DNA of 64,000 nt from Tetracentron sinense (Eukaryota > Streptophyta > Magnoliopsida > Trochodendrales > Trochodendraceae), in contig CM026570.1 in the NCBI GenBank assembly GCA_015143295.1, positions 22,637,250 to 22,701,249 on the forward strand, in the 5' to 3' direction. Positions 11,383 through 22,470 of the stretch are shown in pieces. The notes under the pieces are model-generated. The model was given only the letters and a program-made list of their open reading frames with translations. It had not been told where the DNA came from and did not search any database. Made by a program: the position numbers and the translations under genes. The first letter of the stretch is position 1; each line of letters starts with the position of its first letter.

Positions 11383-12349
11383 TGTTTTCAGAATTTTCAT
11401 TAAGGGCTTTTTCGTCTTTTGGGGGTTAAACCCTTTCTCCTTAAGGCTTGCCCGAGCCTTAGGGCATCATTCACTATACTTAGAGAGATTTGGGAGATAA
11501 GAGAGAAGAGAAAAGGGTTTCCTAAACCTAGGTTGCTTTTGGAGAAGAAATCAATGGGGTGAAGACCCTAGATCGTCCACAAGCACGTTTTCTTCAAGAT
11601 TTCAACTCAAGCTCGGGTGGGGTGCATTCTCAAAGCTAGGGCAGCCCTCACTCACGTTTTGAAAGGGATTTCTTCCCCAACTCAAGCTTCTTTCAACCAA
11701 AGGCTTCATCTTTCAAGTTGGAGCTTCAATCAAGGTCCCTACCAAGGATTCAAGCCTTGATTCAAGGTTAGTACACCCTACTAACTTCCCCTAACAATAA
11801 CCTAGTTTTTCTATGAACTATATGATTTTGCTACTATGTATTTCTCCCTTATGAAATGTATCATATTCACTAAACATAAACAAGGTGAGGAAAATGGTGT
11901 GGATGCATGGATGAGAGGTTGATTGAGGCGATGGGATGCCGAATGTATGGTGTATGAATGTGTGGTGTGAAGAATGGAAAATGGAGGACGGGCATTTTAC
12001 CAATAATGAACATACCTTGATTTTTGGATGGAAAGTAGGCACTAAAAAGAAGAAGATGAACCATTAAGGAACCTTGCATGTTATGTGTTTGACAAAATGC
12101 CTAAACTAGGAATAAATGACATAAATGAAGAAAATGAAAGTAGGCCTTATGCATGTGTTCTTATGAATGATGAACTATTCAAATACCACGTAGATTACTC
12201 AAATTCCTATATGGTTATACTGGGGATTGAATTGCTATACACTACTCTTCATGTCATATTGTCATCATGATATTACAAGTGCTACACACACCACACATGC
12301 ATGCATGAAACCGGGTTTTCCAAGATTGTATTTGTATATGATGAATCAG

Positions 12350-12543
12350 GAACATGACAAGGAGGTTGGTAGCCCAAGGAAGGGTGTTAGCCTCTGGCTC
12401 ACAAGAGAAATGGAACAAGAACATGACAAGGAGGTTGGTAGCCCAAGGAAGGGTGCTAGCCTCTGGCTCACAAGAGAAATGGAACAAGGACATGACAAGG
12501 AGGTTGGTAGCCCAAGGAAGGGTGCTAGCCTCTGGCTCACAAG
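12350..12543 (+). repeat. 69-bp tandem array, about 2.8 copies (5' LTR)
   Basis: Units start at 12350, 12419 and 12488; the last is partial. Each contains GGAGGTTGGTAGCCCAAGG and CTAGCCTCTGGCTCACAAG. Because 69 is divisible by three, several frames on both strands stay open through the array, which explains the overlapping ORFs here. Confidence 0.95.
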
Positions 12544-12789
12544 TATACAAGTCAAGAACAAATCAAGACATGAAATACAAGACGAGACACGAAACACATA
12601 CATGATTTGACCGAGACACGAAAACGGTTTCCGAGACATGAGTTTTACCGAGGTTTTTGCATTCATACACGCATGTCAAGATATGGCTATGTATCTTATG
12701 CTTTCACTATTGCTTTAAATTAATATCTTGTATTACTCACTGTTGTTATGCTTTCGCTATTGTTATGGTTAGCTAGTAGTTTGTACTCG

Positions 12790-12808
12790 CTGAGTATTCC
12801 ATGCTCAG
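12790..12808 (+). promoter_or_regulatory. conserved LTR stem-loop 1 (5' LTR)
   Basis: Arms CTGAGTAT and ATGCTCAG enclose a 3-base loop, with one G-T wobble. The same position in the 59106 LTR (61024-61042) has the perfectly paired CTGAGTAT/ATACTCAG, and the 62097 LTR shows another variant. It lies just upstream of TTATGTCGGCAGGTA. An RNA role (R-region structure, dimerisation or processing) is inferred. Confidence 0.5.
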
Positions 12809-12996
12809 CCGTACTTTTATGTCGGCAGGTACTGTGGATGTCCTCGACCCCGAGCCTTGGGTCGAGGAGGAGTATGTAGAGGAGAGGGAGCCACCTATCC
12901 CATGACAGTCTCAGGAGGATGGGGACTTGGATGTGTGGCCATACCTCGACTACTGTTGAGAGGAGAGGGTTAGAGAGTTCCTTTTTGTATTTTGAT

Positions 12997-13014
12997 AGGT
13001 GGGCATGTCCACCT
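12997..13014 (+). promoter_or_regulatory. conserved LTR stem-loop 2 (5' LTR)
   Basis: AGGTGG and CCACCT flank GCATGT. The minus-strand LTR at 62097 has GAGTGG/CCACTC at this site, that is, both bases of two pairs have changed together. It lies about 225 bases before the LTR end, beside 'ttgtattttgat'. Confidence 0.5.
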
Positions 13015-13243
13015 TTACTTTGATTGTAATTGGTATATGTTAACTTAGAATACTATTTGGAGTTATAGAAGAAAAGAAAAAGTTGGCTTATGCTTCTACA
13101 CTTATGTTTAGTTTCCGCGCTCTGATTATCATTGTATTATATTATGTTTAGCCTCTTGCATTACAGGATGGTTTGACAGGTACACGTAGTCACCTCTAAA
13201 GTATCCCTTAACTCCTAGGGGGTATTTTGGGGCGCGACAGAAG

Positions 13244-13257
13244 TGGTATCAGAGCTC
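13244..13257 (+). promoter_or_regulatory. primer binding site, initiator tRNA-Met type
   Basis: TGGTATCAGAGCTC begins four bases after the 5' LTR end. TGGTATCAGAGC is complementary to the 3' end of plant initiator tRNA-Met and is the usual PBS of many plant LTR elements. It primes minus-strand cDNA synthesis. Confidence 0.9.
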
Positions 13258-13576
13258 TAGGCATTAGAGTCCCTAGGGTCACATAGGAATGATACCATGA
13301 TTGAACTGGGTATTAGAATTACCTTAAAGAGTTGTATTCCAAGATAGACTAACCAGTTAGTCTTAGTCAAAATGGGTTGAACTTCAACCGAACTTAGCGT
13401 CCTACGCTAGGAACACGGATTGTATGTTATGCTATTGTGTTATATACCATGTGTACATTATTTGTGTTGTACTTGTTAAATATGCTTGATGAATATGTAT
13501 TGAGTGAATTGCGAAATTTGTACTTAATGCGTATCCAAGTTAGACTCATGTTGTATTGTCGTTCTCAGGAGAAATC

Positions 13577-14839
13577 ATGAGACGCAATACCCGGGGTCGC
13601 GGGTACAACACGAGGGGCAATGGAGGTGATGCTCCATCGGGTGATGATTAACCCGACTTTGCCCAAGCATTCGCATCCATAGCCGAGACTTTGGCTATGT
13701 TGGCGGCAAGGCAACCGGCCACTCCGCCTAATGCGGCACTTATACCGGCTCCTCCTAACCGAGCCCAAGCCGGGATAGAAGCTTTCCGGAGGATGAGGCC
13801 TCCAACTTTTTGTGGAAGCATTGATCCACTTGTCGCCGAGGGTTGGATTCGGCAACTTGAGAAGATATTCTCGGTATTGGCACCTACGGAAGTAGAGAGG
13901 GTCACATGGGCTGCCTTTATGCTTGAAGGCGAGGCCGACCATTGGTGGAAGTCTGCACTTCGGACCCGAGAGTTGACCCGGCAAGGCCAAGAATGGACAT
14001 GGGGAGAATTCTTGGACGTTTTCTACAAGAAGTACTTTCCGGTTGGGATGAAAGAAAAGAAAGAAATTGAATTTATTACCTTGGAGCAAGGTAATATGTC
14101 TGTAGCGGCTTACGAAGCCAAGTTCTCAGAGCTATCTCGATTTGCTCCACACATGATAGCTACCGAGGCTATGAAGGCCCGGAAATTCGAGAGGGGGTTG
14201 AAGGCCTACCTCAAGGATCGTGTCTCAATGTTCCGACATGAGACATATTCAGAAGTTGTGGACAAGGCATTGTTGGCCGAGTCGAATTCCGAAGAGTTCT
14301 TTAAGAGAAGAGGAATAGAAAAGGGACAGTCTAGTAGTTCAGGGGAGAAGAGAGCTAGGACTATGTCTTATCAGTCCGCAGGGCCGGCTCAGTCACAGAG
14401 GAGGTATTCGGCACCACAGGCTCCCAGCCCTTGTGCTCCACCGGCTTTTCGCCCGGCTACCTCGTATGCTCCTCGCCCCGCAGTGACTCAGGCTACGGGT
14501 TATACTCCTCCCACTTATTCACATGTAGTCTGCACCCTTTGTGGAAGGAGGCATCCAGCAGGGGAATGTCGGAAGGCTACAGGAGGCTGTTTTCATTGTG
14601 GCGACCAGGGCCACATGATTCGGGATTGTCCCCGACGTCGATTGCCAGCTCAGTCTTCGGGGAGCAGGCCCCCGATTAGGCAGACATCTCAGCCTAGCTC
14701 TTCTCAGGCTTCGAGGGCCTCACAGTCTACCCGGCCTCCTCGCCCAGCTACTCAGGGCCGAGTCTTCGCCCTATCGGAGAGAGACGCACGTGCATCCGAC
14801 GATGTCGTGCAAGGTACGCAAAAAAATTCTAGAGTCTAA
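13577..14839 (+). CDS. gag: gag polyprotein with an early in-frame stop
   Basis: The upstream ATG at 13577 opens the frame, but a TAA at 13649-13651 (codon 25) interrupts it. The longest open part runs from ATG 13691 to the TAA at 14837-14839, 382 residues. The central retrotransposon gag domain is seen around residues 70-180 of that part, including GEADHWWKSALR and WGEFLDVFYKKYFP. A CX2CX4HX4C zinc knuckle near residue 300 (CFHCGDQGHMIRDC) binds RNA in the capsid, and a Ser/Pro/Gln-rich tail follows. Whether translation starts at 13691 or the copy is simply dead cannot be told from sequence. The last part of the frame (14814-14839) may be intron rather than exon. Confidence 0.85.
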
Positions 14840-14948
14840 GTTGTGTAAATTCTATGGTTTATTATGTGATTATTTATACTAAGGGTTACCTATGTATGAT
14901 GCTTGTTGTTGTTTGAAATCTACTAATAGTAGCTACTTAATCGCACAG
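14814..14948 (+). other. probable intron between gag and protease (135 bp)
   Basis: The donor context is CAAG/GTACGC and the acceptor TCGCACAG/GC. The interval is distinctly AT-rich compared with flanking coding sequence and is 135 bases (45 codons) long. It contains the gag stop at 14837-14839. The gag frame upstream and the protease frame downstream are the same, so removing the interval keeps the frame and gives one gag-pol reading frame. Unspliced RNA would give gag alone. This is inferred, because no transcript is available. Confidence 0.55.
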
Positions 14949-15931
14949 GCGCTTTATTAGTGAACGAGTGTCTCGCCCGTGTGTTGATCGACACAGGATC
15001 CACTCACTCCTTTGTGTCACCTAGTTTCGCGAAGGGATTTTTGACTGAGGCTACTCCGTTAAAGCAGGAGTTGACCATTGCAACTCCACTCGGCAAGTCA
15101 GTTGATACGGACAAGATATTTAGGGATAGTGTGGTTCAAGTGGGGGAGAATGAACTGTTAGCCGATCTCATCGTCCTAGATTTTCAAGACTTGGATTGTG
15201 ATGTCATCTTAGGGATGGATTGGTTGTCAAACCATCACGGGCATGTTGCGTGTTTTGAAAAGATGGTGAATTTCAAGCCGGAAGGGGGTAAGCCTTTTCA
15301 CTTTCGAGGATTAAGAGAGAGGGACATTGCTCGCCTCGCAGCCTTGAGTATAGCACACCCAGAAGCACAAAACTCATCGGCTATTCCAGTTGTGAGTGAG
15401 TTCTTAGATGTGTTCCCGGAAGAACTTCCCGGATTACCTCCTGATAGAGAGATCGAGTTCGCTATAGAGCTTGCTCCGAGTACCGCTCCGATTTCAAGGG
15501 CACCATATAGAATGGCCCCTATAGAGCTTGAAGAATTAAAGAAACAGATTGAGGAGTTACAACAACTTGGTTTCATCCAACCAAGTGTCTCACCGTGGGG
15601 AGCTCCGGTCCTCTTTGTGAAGAAGAAGGACGGGTCTATGAGGATGTGTATAGACTACCGTCAGTTGAACAAGGTAACTATCAAGAATCGTTATCCCTTG
15701 CCAAGGATAGATGACTTGTTTGACCAACTGAAGGGAGCGAGATTCTTCTCCAAAATTGATCTTAGATCGGGGTATCACCAATTAAGGATCAAGGCGGAAG
15801 ATGTTCAGAAGACGGCTTTCAGGACTCGGTATGGGCATTACGAGTTCCTTGTCATGCCTTTTGGGCTGACGAATGCACCGGCGGCATTCATGGATTTGAT
15901 GAACCGGGTGTTCCGATCTTACTTGGATTGA
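14949..15931 (+). CDS. pol: pol part 1: aspartic protease and N-terminal reverse transcriptase
   Basis: No ATG is near; the open frame reaches back through 14949 and the first GTG is at 14960. The retroviral-type protease carries the active-site motif DTGSTHSF near its start and ILGMDWL about 70 residues later. The RT follows with [32 protein letters not shown] and [13 protein letters not shown]. An in-frame TGA at 15929-15931 cuts the frame a few codons before the catalytic IDD box. Without readthrough no active RT is made. Confidence 0.9.
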
Positions 15932-16150
15932 TGCGTGATTGCATTCATTGATGACATTTTGGTGTATTCCCAGACACGGGAAGATCACGCACGAGACCTC
16001 CGCCTTGCTCTGGAGATGTTGAGAGAGCATAGGCTATATGCCAAATTGAGTAAGTGCGAGTTCTGGCTAGAGAAGGTCGCATTTCTTGGACACGTGGTGT
16101 CGGCCGAGGGTATTTCTGTAGATCCAGCCAAGGTTGAGGCAGTCATGAGT
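15932..16150 (+). pseudogene. pol: pol part 2: RT catalytic segment between a stop and a frameshift
   Basis: The frame is the same as part 1 after the TGA. It carries the RT catalytic box FIDDILVYS and the conserved KLSKCEFW, with [13 protein letters not shown] following. Near 16147-16153 a 1-base loss shifts the frame; beyond it the original frame reads nonsense until a stop at 16261, while the RT signature resumes in the next frame. Confidence 0.9.
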
Positions 16151-18279
16151 GGGAGAGGCCCAAGAGCGTCACGGAGATACGTAGTTTCCTCGGATTGGCA
16201 GGCTACTACCGGAGATTTGTGGAGGGATTCTCCAGTTTGGCTGCACCTCTCACCTACTTGACAAGAAAAAGTGCAAAGTTCAGTTGGAGTGACCGATGTG
16301 AAGCAAGTTTCCAAGAGTTGAAGAAACGCCTCACCACAGCCCTTGTCCTTACTGTGCCATCTGGACCTTTTGGGTATGAGGTGTATAGTGATGCCTCGCA
16401 CGTCGGACTCGGGTGTGTCCTAATGCAACACAAGAAAGTCATTGCCTATGCATCAAGGCAGTTGAAAGAGCATGAAAAGAACTACCCCACTCACGACTTG
16501 GAACTTGCGGCGGTCGTGTTTGCACTCAAAATTTGGCGACATTATCTGTACGGGGTGGAGTTCTATGTGTACACGGACCACAAGAGCCTCAAATATCTCT
16601 TTTCCCAAAAAGAGCTCAATTTGCGACAACGGCGTTGGATTGAGTTCTTAAAAGACTATGAGTGCACGATCCAATATCACCCGAGAAAAGCAAATGTGGT
16701 GGCAGACGCTTTGAGTAGGAAACCATCGGGGTTGTTGGCTCACATGTTGGTGCGGGAATGGAGATTGTTAGACGATTTGGCGAATCTGGACACCAGTGTG
16801 AATGATTCTGTCCGCAGTCCTGTTTTGGCAAATGTTACGGTTCGACCGTACCTTATAGATTTGATCCAGGAGTACCAAGCCACGGATGCTGACTTGTTGG
16901 CTTTTCGGGACAAGGAAATTGCCAAGGGTAGTACGGACTTCTCTCTCAATAGCCGGGGTGCTATTACATTCAAGGGAAGACTTTGTGTCCCAGCCAATGC
17001 AGACCTTCGGAGAGAGATCATGGATGAAGCTCACCGTTCAAAGTACACAGTGCATCCTGGGGGTACGAAGATGTACCGGAACCTCAAGAGTCACTTTTGG
17101 TGGCGAAACATGAAGAGGGAGGTTGCGGAGTATGTGGCACGGTGTTTGGTGTGCCAACAGGTGAAAGCGGAGCATTTGAGACCGGCGGGTCTTTTGCAGT
17201 CTCTCCCTATTCCCGAGTGGAAATGGGAACATATCTCTATGGACTTTATCATGGGATTGCCGAAGACGGTCAAGAAGACCGATGCTATATGGGTAGTTAT
17301 TGATAGACTCACGAAGTCCACTCATTTCTTACCGTACCGGACTACATTCAACTCCAATCAGTTAGCGGCGCTATACATCAAGGAAATAGTCCGATTGCAT
17401 GGGGTGCCAGTGAGTATTGTGTCGGATAGAGACCCAAGATTCACATCCAGGTTCTGGAAAAGCTTTCAGGATGCTATGGGTTCCCGACTAGAATTTAGCA
17501 CGGCTTTCCACCCACAGACCGACGGGCAAACAGAGAGGGTGAATCAAGTGATAGAAGACATGCTCCGAGCTTGTATGTTGGATTTTAAAGGAAGTTGGGA
17601 GGATCACCTACCTTTGGTGGAATTCGCCTACAATAACAGTTATCAAGCAAGCATACAAATGGCACCTTTTGAAGCCTTATATGGAAGAAGTTGTAGATCC
17701 CCCTTGTACTGGGATGAGGTTGGAGAAAGAAAGATTTTGGGCCCCGAGTTGATTGAACGAACCGCGGATAGGGTCAAGCTTATACGGGAGAGGTTGAAGA
17801 CCGCACAGGAGAGACAGAAAAGCTATGCCGACAACCGAAGGAGGGATCTTGAATTCCGAGTCGGTGACTTTGTGTTTATCAAGATTTCACCGACCAAGGG
17901 TGTTATGCGATTCGGGAAAAGAGGCAAGCTTAGCCCGAGATATGTGGGTCCGTTCGAGATCATTACTCGAGTCGGTGAAGTTGCTTACCGTGTTGCTTTG
18001 CCCGCTCACATGGCGGCGGTCCACAACGTGTTTCATATCTCCCAGCTTCGGAAGTACATCCCGGATCCTTCTCACGTCATCGAGCTTGATCCGGTTGAGA
18101 TTCGAGAGGATCTCACTTTGGTTGAGAAGCCGGTCCATATTTTGGATCGAAGAGACCAAGTACTTCGCAACAAGACTATTCCGCTAGTTCTCGTGCAATG
18201 GCAGCATCACGCTCGAGAAGAGGCTACATGGGAACGTGAGGCCGAAGTCAAGGCGAAGTACCCCGAGTTGTTTGAATGA
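16151..18279 (+). CDS. pol: pol part 3: RT thumb, RNase H, integrase, C-terminal chromodomain-like tail
   Basis: Open in the shifted frame to the stop at 18277-18279 (first ATG 16195, 694 residues). RT connection: [13 protein letters not shown]. RNase [34 protein letters not shown] and [10 protein letters not shown]. Integrase: an HHCC zinc finger ending CLVCQQVK, then a DD35E core with Asp in SMDFIMGLP, Asp in VSDRDPRF and Glu in DGQTERVNQ. The GPF/Y-type region ([10 protein letters not shown]) and FHISQLRKY follow. The last 50 residues ([13 protein letters not shown]) resemble the shortened chromodomain of Tekay-type chromoviruses. Confidence 0.95.
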
Positions 18280-18376
18280 TTTTGTGTATGACTTGTAATT
18301 TTGTTTCGAATTGTTATGCTAAGTTGTTTAAATTGTAAAGCACGCATTTTCCACATTTCGAGGATGAAATTTTTGT

Positions 18377-18389
18377 AAGGGAGGGAGAA
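18377..18389 (+). promoter_or_regulatory. polypurine tract
   Basis: AAGGGAGGGAGAA lies directly before the 3' LTR and primes plus-strand DNA synthesis in LTR retroelements. It is preceded by 'cgaggatgaaatttttgt', which is common upstream of the PPT in this lineage. Confidence 0.9.
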
Positions 18390-20715
18390 TGTAGCACCCC
18401 GGACTTTTTCATCTTTAATGAATGGCACTCTCGTAGCTAATTGGCCGTTTCGTAGTGTAATTAATAAATAAGGGAGAAATCGGAAATTCTGAAACGTCAG
18501 AAATGTGCGTTTTCGAGAGACGAATCCAACGCAAGTTGAATCGTCGAAATCGGACGAGCGAGTCAAAAGATATGGCCAAAACAGTCGGGACCAGCAGAAC
18601 ACCGATCGTTCGGTCCATAGAGCGATCGATCGGTCCAAAACCGATCGATCGGTAGCTATCGCACGGTCAGAAATTTTGTATGGGGAAATTTTTCAGAGAG
18701 TGAGTTTTTGACCGGTCGATCGGTCAATAACACCGATCGATCGGTAGGCAACCGATCGATCGGTCATAACCACCGATCGCTCGGTCTTCGTGTTTTCAGA
18801 ATTTTCATTAAGGGCTTTTTCGTCTTTTGGGGGTTAAACCCTTTCTCCTTAAGGCTTGCCCGAGCCTTAGGGCATCATTCACTATACTTAGAGAGATTTG
18901 GGAGATAAGAGAGAAGAGAAAAGGGTTTCCTAAACCTAGGTTGCTTTTGGAGAAGAAATCAATGGGGTGAAGACCCTAGATCGTCCACAATCACGTTTTC
19001 TTCAAGATTTCAACTCAAGCTCGGGTGGGGTGCATTCTCAAAGCTAGGGCAGCCCTCACTCACGTTTTGAAAGGGATTTCTTCCCCAACTCAAGCTTCTT
19101 TCAACCAAAGGCTTCATCTTTCAAGTTGGAGCTTCAATCAAGGTCCCTACCAAGGATTCAAGCCTTGATTCAAGGTTAGTACACCCTACTAACTTCCCCT
19201 AACAATAACCTAGTTTTTCTATGAACTATATGATTTTGCTACTATGTATTTCTCCCTTATGAAATGTATCATATTCACTAAACATAAACAAGGTGAGGAA
19301 AATGGTGTGGATGCATGGATGAGAGGTTGATTGAGGCGATGGGATGCCGAATGTATGGTGTATGAATGTGTGGTGTGAAGAATGGAAAATGGAGGACGGG
19401 CATTTTACCAATAATGAACATACCTTGATTTTTGGATGGAAAGTAGGCACTAAAAAGAAGAAGATGAACCATTAAGGAACCTTGCATGTTATGTGTTTGA
19501 CAAAATGCCTAAACTAGGAATAAATGACATAAATGAAGAAAATGAAAGTAGGCCTTATGCATGTGTTCTTATGAATGATGAACTATTCAAATACCACGTA
19601 GATTACTCAAATTCCTATATGGTTATACTGGGGATTGAATTGCTATACACTACTCTTCATGTCATATTGTCATCATGATATTACAAGTGCTACACACACC
19701 ACACATGCATGCATGAAACCGGGTTTTCCAAGATTGTATTTGTATATGATGAATCAGGAACATGACAAGGAGGTTGGTAGCCCAAGGAAGGGTGTTAGCC
19801 TCTGGCTCACAAGAGAAATGGAACAAGAACATGACAAGGAGGTTGGTAGCCCAAGGAAGGGTGCTAGCCTCTGGCTCACAAGAGAAATGGAACAAGGACA
19901 TGACAAGGAGGTTGGTAGCCCAAGGAAGGGTGCTAGCCTCTGGCTCACAAGAGAAATGGAACAAGGACATGACAAGGAGGTTGGTAGCCCAAGGAAGGGT
20001 GCTAGCCTCTGGCTCACAAGTATACAAGTCAAGAACAAATCAAGACATGAAATACAAGACAAGACACGACACACATACATGATTTGACCGAGACACGAAA
20101 AAGGTTTCCGAGACATGAGTTTTACCGAGGTTTTTGCATTCATACACGCATGTCAAGATATAGCTATGTCTCTTATGCTTTCACTATTGCTTTAAATTAA
20201 TATCTTGTATTGCCACTGTTGTTATGCTTTCGCTATTGTTATGGTTAGCTAGTAGTTTGTACTCGCTGAGTATTCAATGCTCAGCCGTACTTTTATGTCG
20301 GCAGGTACTGTGGATGTCCTCGACCCCGAGCCTTGGGTCGAGGAGGAGTATGTAGAGGAGAGGGAGCCACCTATCCCATGGCAGTCTCAGGAGGATGGGG
20401 ACTTGGATGTGTGGCCATACCTCGACTACTGTTGAGAGGAGAGGGTTAGAGAGTTCCTTTTTGTATTTTGATAGGTGGGCATGTCCACCTTTACTTTGAT
20501 TGTAATTGGTATATGTTAACTTGGAATACTATTTGGAGTTATAGAAGAAAAGAAAAAGTTGGCTTATGCTTCTGCACTTATGTTTAGTTTCCGCGCTCTG
20601 ATTATCATTGTATTATATTATGTTTAGCCTCTTGCATTACAGGATGGTTTGACAGGTACACGTAGTCACCTCTAAAGTATCCCTTAACTCCTAGGGGGTA
20701 TTTTGGGGCGCGACA
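18390..20715 (+). repeat. 3' LTR of the Tekay-type element (2326 bp)
   Basis: It is nearly identical to the 5' LTR. The 68-bp length difference is explained by one extra 69-bp unit (array 19758-20020) and a 1-bp loss near 20210. It carries the same palindrome cluster (about 18600-18790) and stem-loops (20266-20284 and 20473-20490). The TSD AAAAT follows at 20716-20720. Confidence 0.95.
19758..20020 (+). repeat. 69-bp tandem array, about 3.8 copies (3' LTR)
   Basis: Units start at 19758, 19827, 19896 and 19965. There is one more unit than in the 5' LTR array. LTRs are identical at insertion, so a unit was gained or lost after insertion. Confidence 0.95.
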
Positions 20716-20720
20716 AAAAT

Positions 20721-21450
20721 AATCCTCCTTTCTAGGGTTTAGATGAAACCTTAACCAAGTAACTGTATCTCTAATATGCTTTATTTAAGTTTTTTACTGT
20801 AAACAATGATTGCATAATGAGAGGGTTGTTCAACAACCAAGTTTTATTGATTATATTTGATTTCAATAGATTTCTATCATTGTCTTAGGTTTTATGAAAT
20901 TGAAAGCATTTGCATTAGTTTTCTGTGATTATTAATATGAATTTCATGGAATGGTATTTATTGTTCAAGAGATTGAATACCGGGATGTTCTATGCTTAGG
21001 GAAGACGGATAATTCCACAACCCTAGTTTAGTGTGGATCATTCATACTAACCACATATAGGGCATACCTAAGATTTGATCCCTTGCGTCATTCTCGATTT
21101 GTTGAGTTAGGACTTGTAGTCACACTCACTTTAATTGTTTACATTGTGAACGACCTGAATAAATACATTACAGTTCAGTTACGAGGTTAGTGGTGGATTC
21201 AAACACACTAGATCTTCTTTCTCAATTATCACCAAAAATTCCTTAGTTGATTCCATTAATTAGAAGTCATTAGTTTAAATTTTGCTTTAGTTTAAAACAA
21301 ATCAAAAATTAAACTTAGTTATCCATTGACTTAGAAATAATCTTAAGAAAAAGGCAACGAAACCAGCGCAATCTTTTATGGTTCGACACCTATACTAGTC
21401 ACTATTCTATGAAATTCGTGCTATTATGAGATTTAATAAATTGACAATTA
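20721..21450 (+). mobile_element. Athila-like solo LTR, right part
   Basis: It continues the LTR interrupted at 10981. By eye it aligns with the reverse complement of about 52490-53210, including AACAATGATTGCATAAT, CACAACCCTAGTTTAGTGTG and GGTGGATTC. It ends AATTGACAATTA where the sister copy ends AATTGACGATCA, followed by the TSD GATTT (21451-21455). Confidence 0.7.
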
Positions 21451-21455
21451 GATTT

Positions 21456-22470
21456 CTTTCCAAATTTGAAGAGATTTATCGCTTGGAAAGTTTTCCTAAC
21501 CTTTGGGCTAAAAACCCTAATTTTCACGGTGAATGCCCTAAGGTGACATCCTATGATTAGCTGTAAGTTAATTTTCCCCTTTAAAGCTATTTAAGTCTTG
21601 AAAAGGTTCAGCTTTATTGAGATAAATATTTTTAGAAAAGATGGAATGAAAATTTTCATTTTGAAATGAATAGATGGATTTTGGTAAAATATTTTTCAAG
21701 GGTATTTTTGTCACCCTTTAGAGATTTAAGGAGAATTCTTTGGTAGGTCATTAGAGGTCTTGTAGTCCGATGGGGACTGCAAAATTGGGTGCACACACTC
21801 ACACAAATTGGGTGCACATACACACAGAGGCTTGGGCCAAGCCATCAGGCATCTCAACTAGATGGAAACCCTAAAAATTCTTTCACGTATCATGCGGGGT
21901 GTCTAACACGCTAAATGAGTGTGCCGCTAACATTCCTATTTCAGCTTCCCTCTTTCTACAACTCCAAAATTGATTGTAATAAATCTTCTAGGAGGAATTG
22001 TATATAATTTTTTGTATCAAACTCAAAAACACCAATAAAAGTGACACATGTCTCCTCAGTTTCTTAAAATCTTTGAATCGTCTCCGATTGGAACAAGTCC
22101 AATTATTCTAGACTCTTATCCCAAACACCATAAAACTTGCAGCCTTTTTGTTATTATTATTATTTTTTCCAAAAGGGTTAAAATTAATGCTTACAAACTG
22201 AAATTAATGAGATCAATAGATCTTGCTTCTATGTTATAATTGGACAATATCTTGTGCATTTTCTAAAAGGTAACCTAGGCTAATATTAACCGAAATAGGT
22301 ATTTAAAGAAAGAAAATTCATTTAAAAAATGGTCTCATGTCATGTTTTAATCAGATTATGTGGGTTCAGATCTTTTATAGCCAAGGCTACAAAGGACCAA
22401 TACGCTCTCCACATATAAAAATGTCAATATATAATATTTTCAAAAAAAAAAAATGTCACATCATTTTTAC
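21456..22470. other. intergenic stretch, nothing recognised
   Basis: This is AT-rich sequence with a short duplicated phrase (AAATTGGGTGCACA at about 21783 and 21807) and an A-run near 22441. No ORF, TE terminus or RNA gene could be supported. Confidence 0.5.

Larger units (their letters stand above)
10982..13239 (+). repeat. 5' LTR of the Tekay-type element (2258 bp)
   Basis: TG...CA ends are present and the 5-bp TSD AAAAT lies immediately upstream. The LTR contains a cluster of CCGATCGATCGG palindromes (about 11192-11382), a three-copy 69-bp tandem array (12350-12543) and two stem-loops (12790-12808 and 12997-13014) that recur in the other Tekay-type LTRs of the window. Long ORFs inside it have no recognisable protein features and are treated as non-coding. 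Confidence 0.95.
10982..20715 (+). mobile_element. complete Ty3/gypsy chromovirus, Tekay/Del type, 9.7 kb
   Basis: Two LTRs begin TGTAGCACCCCGG and end GGGGCGCGACA, and AAAAT flanks the element (10977-10981 and 20716-20720). Between them, in order, are a PBS complementary to the 3' end of initiator tRNA-Met, gag with a zinc knuckle, protease, RT, RNase H, integrase and a polypurine tract. The domain order RT-RNase H-integrase makes it Ty3/gypsy. The long LTRs and the integrase C-terminal region, with a degenerate chromodomain-like tail, point to the Tekay lineage. The LTRs differ by about 15 substitutions by hand count (about 0.7%), so the insertion is young. An early stop in gag, a stop in RT and a frameshift make this copy unable to supply its own proteins. 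Confidence 0.95.

Noticed and set aside
12227-12666. ORFs of 83-127 codons on both strands in the 5' LTR (and longer ones in the 3' LTR)
   Set aside because: They exist because a 69-bp repeat, a multiple of three, has no stops. No signal of a protein family, and copy number differs between LTRs.
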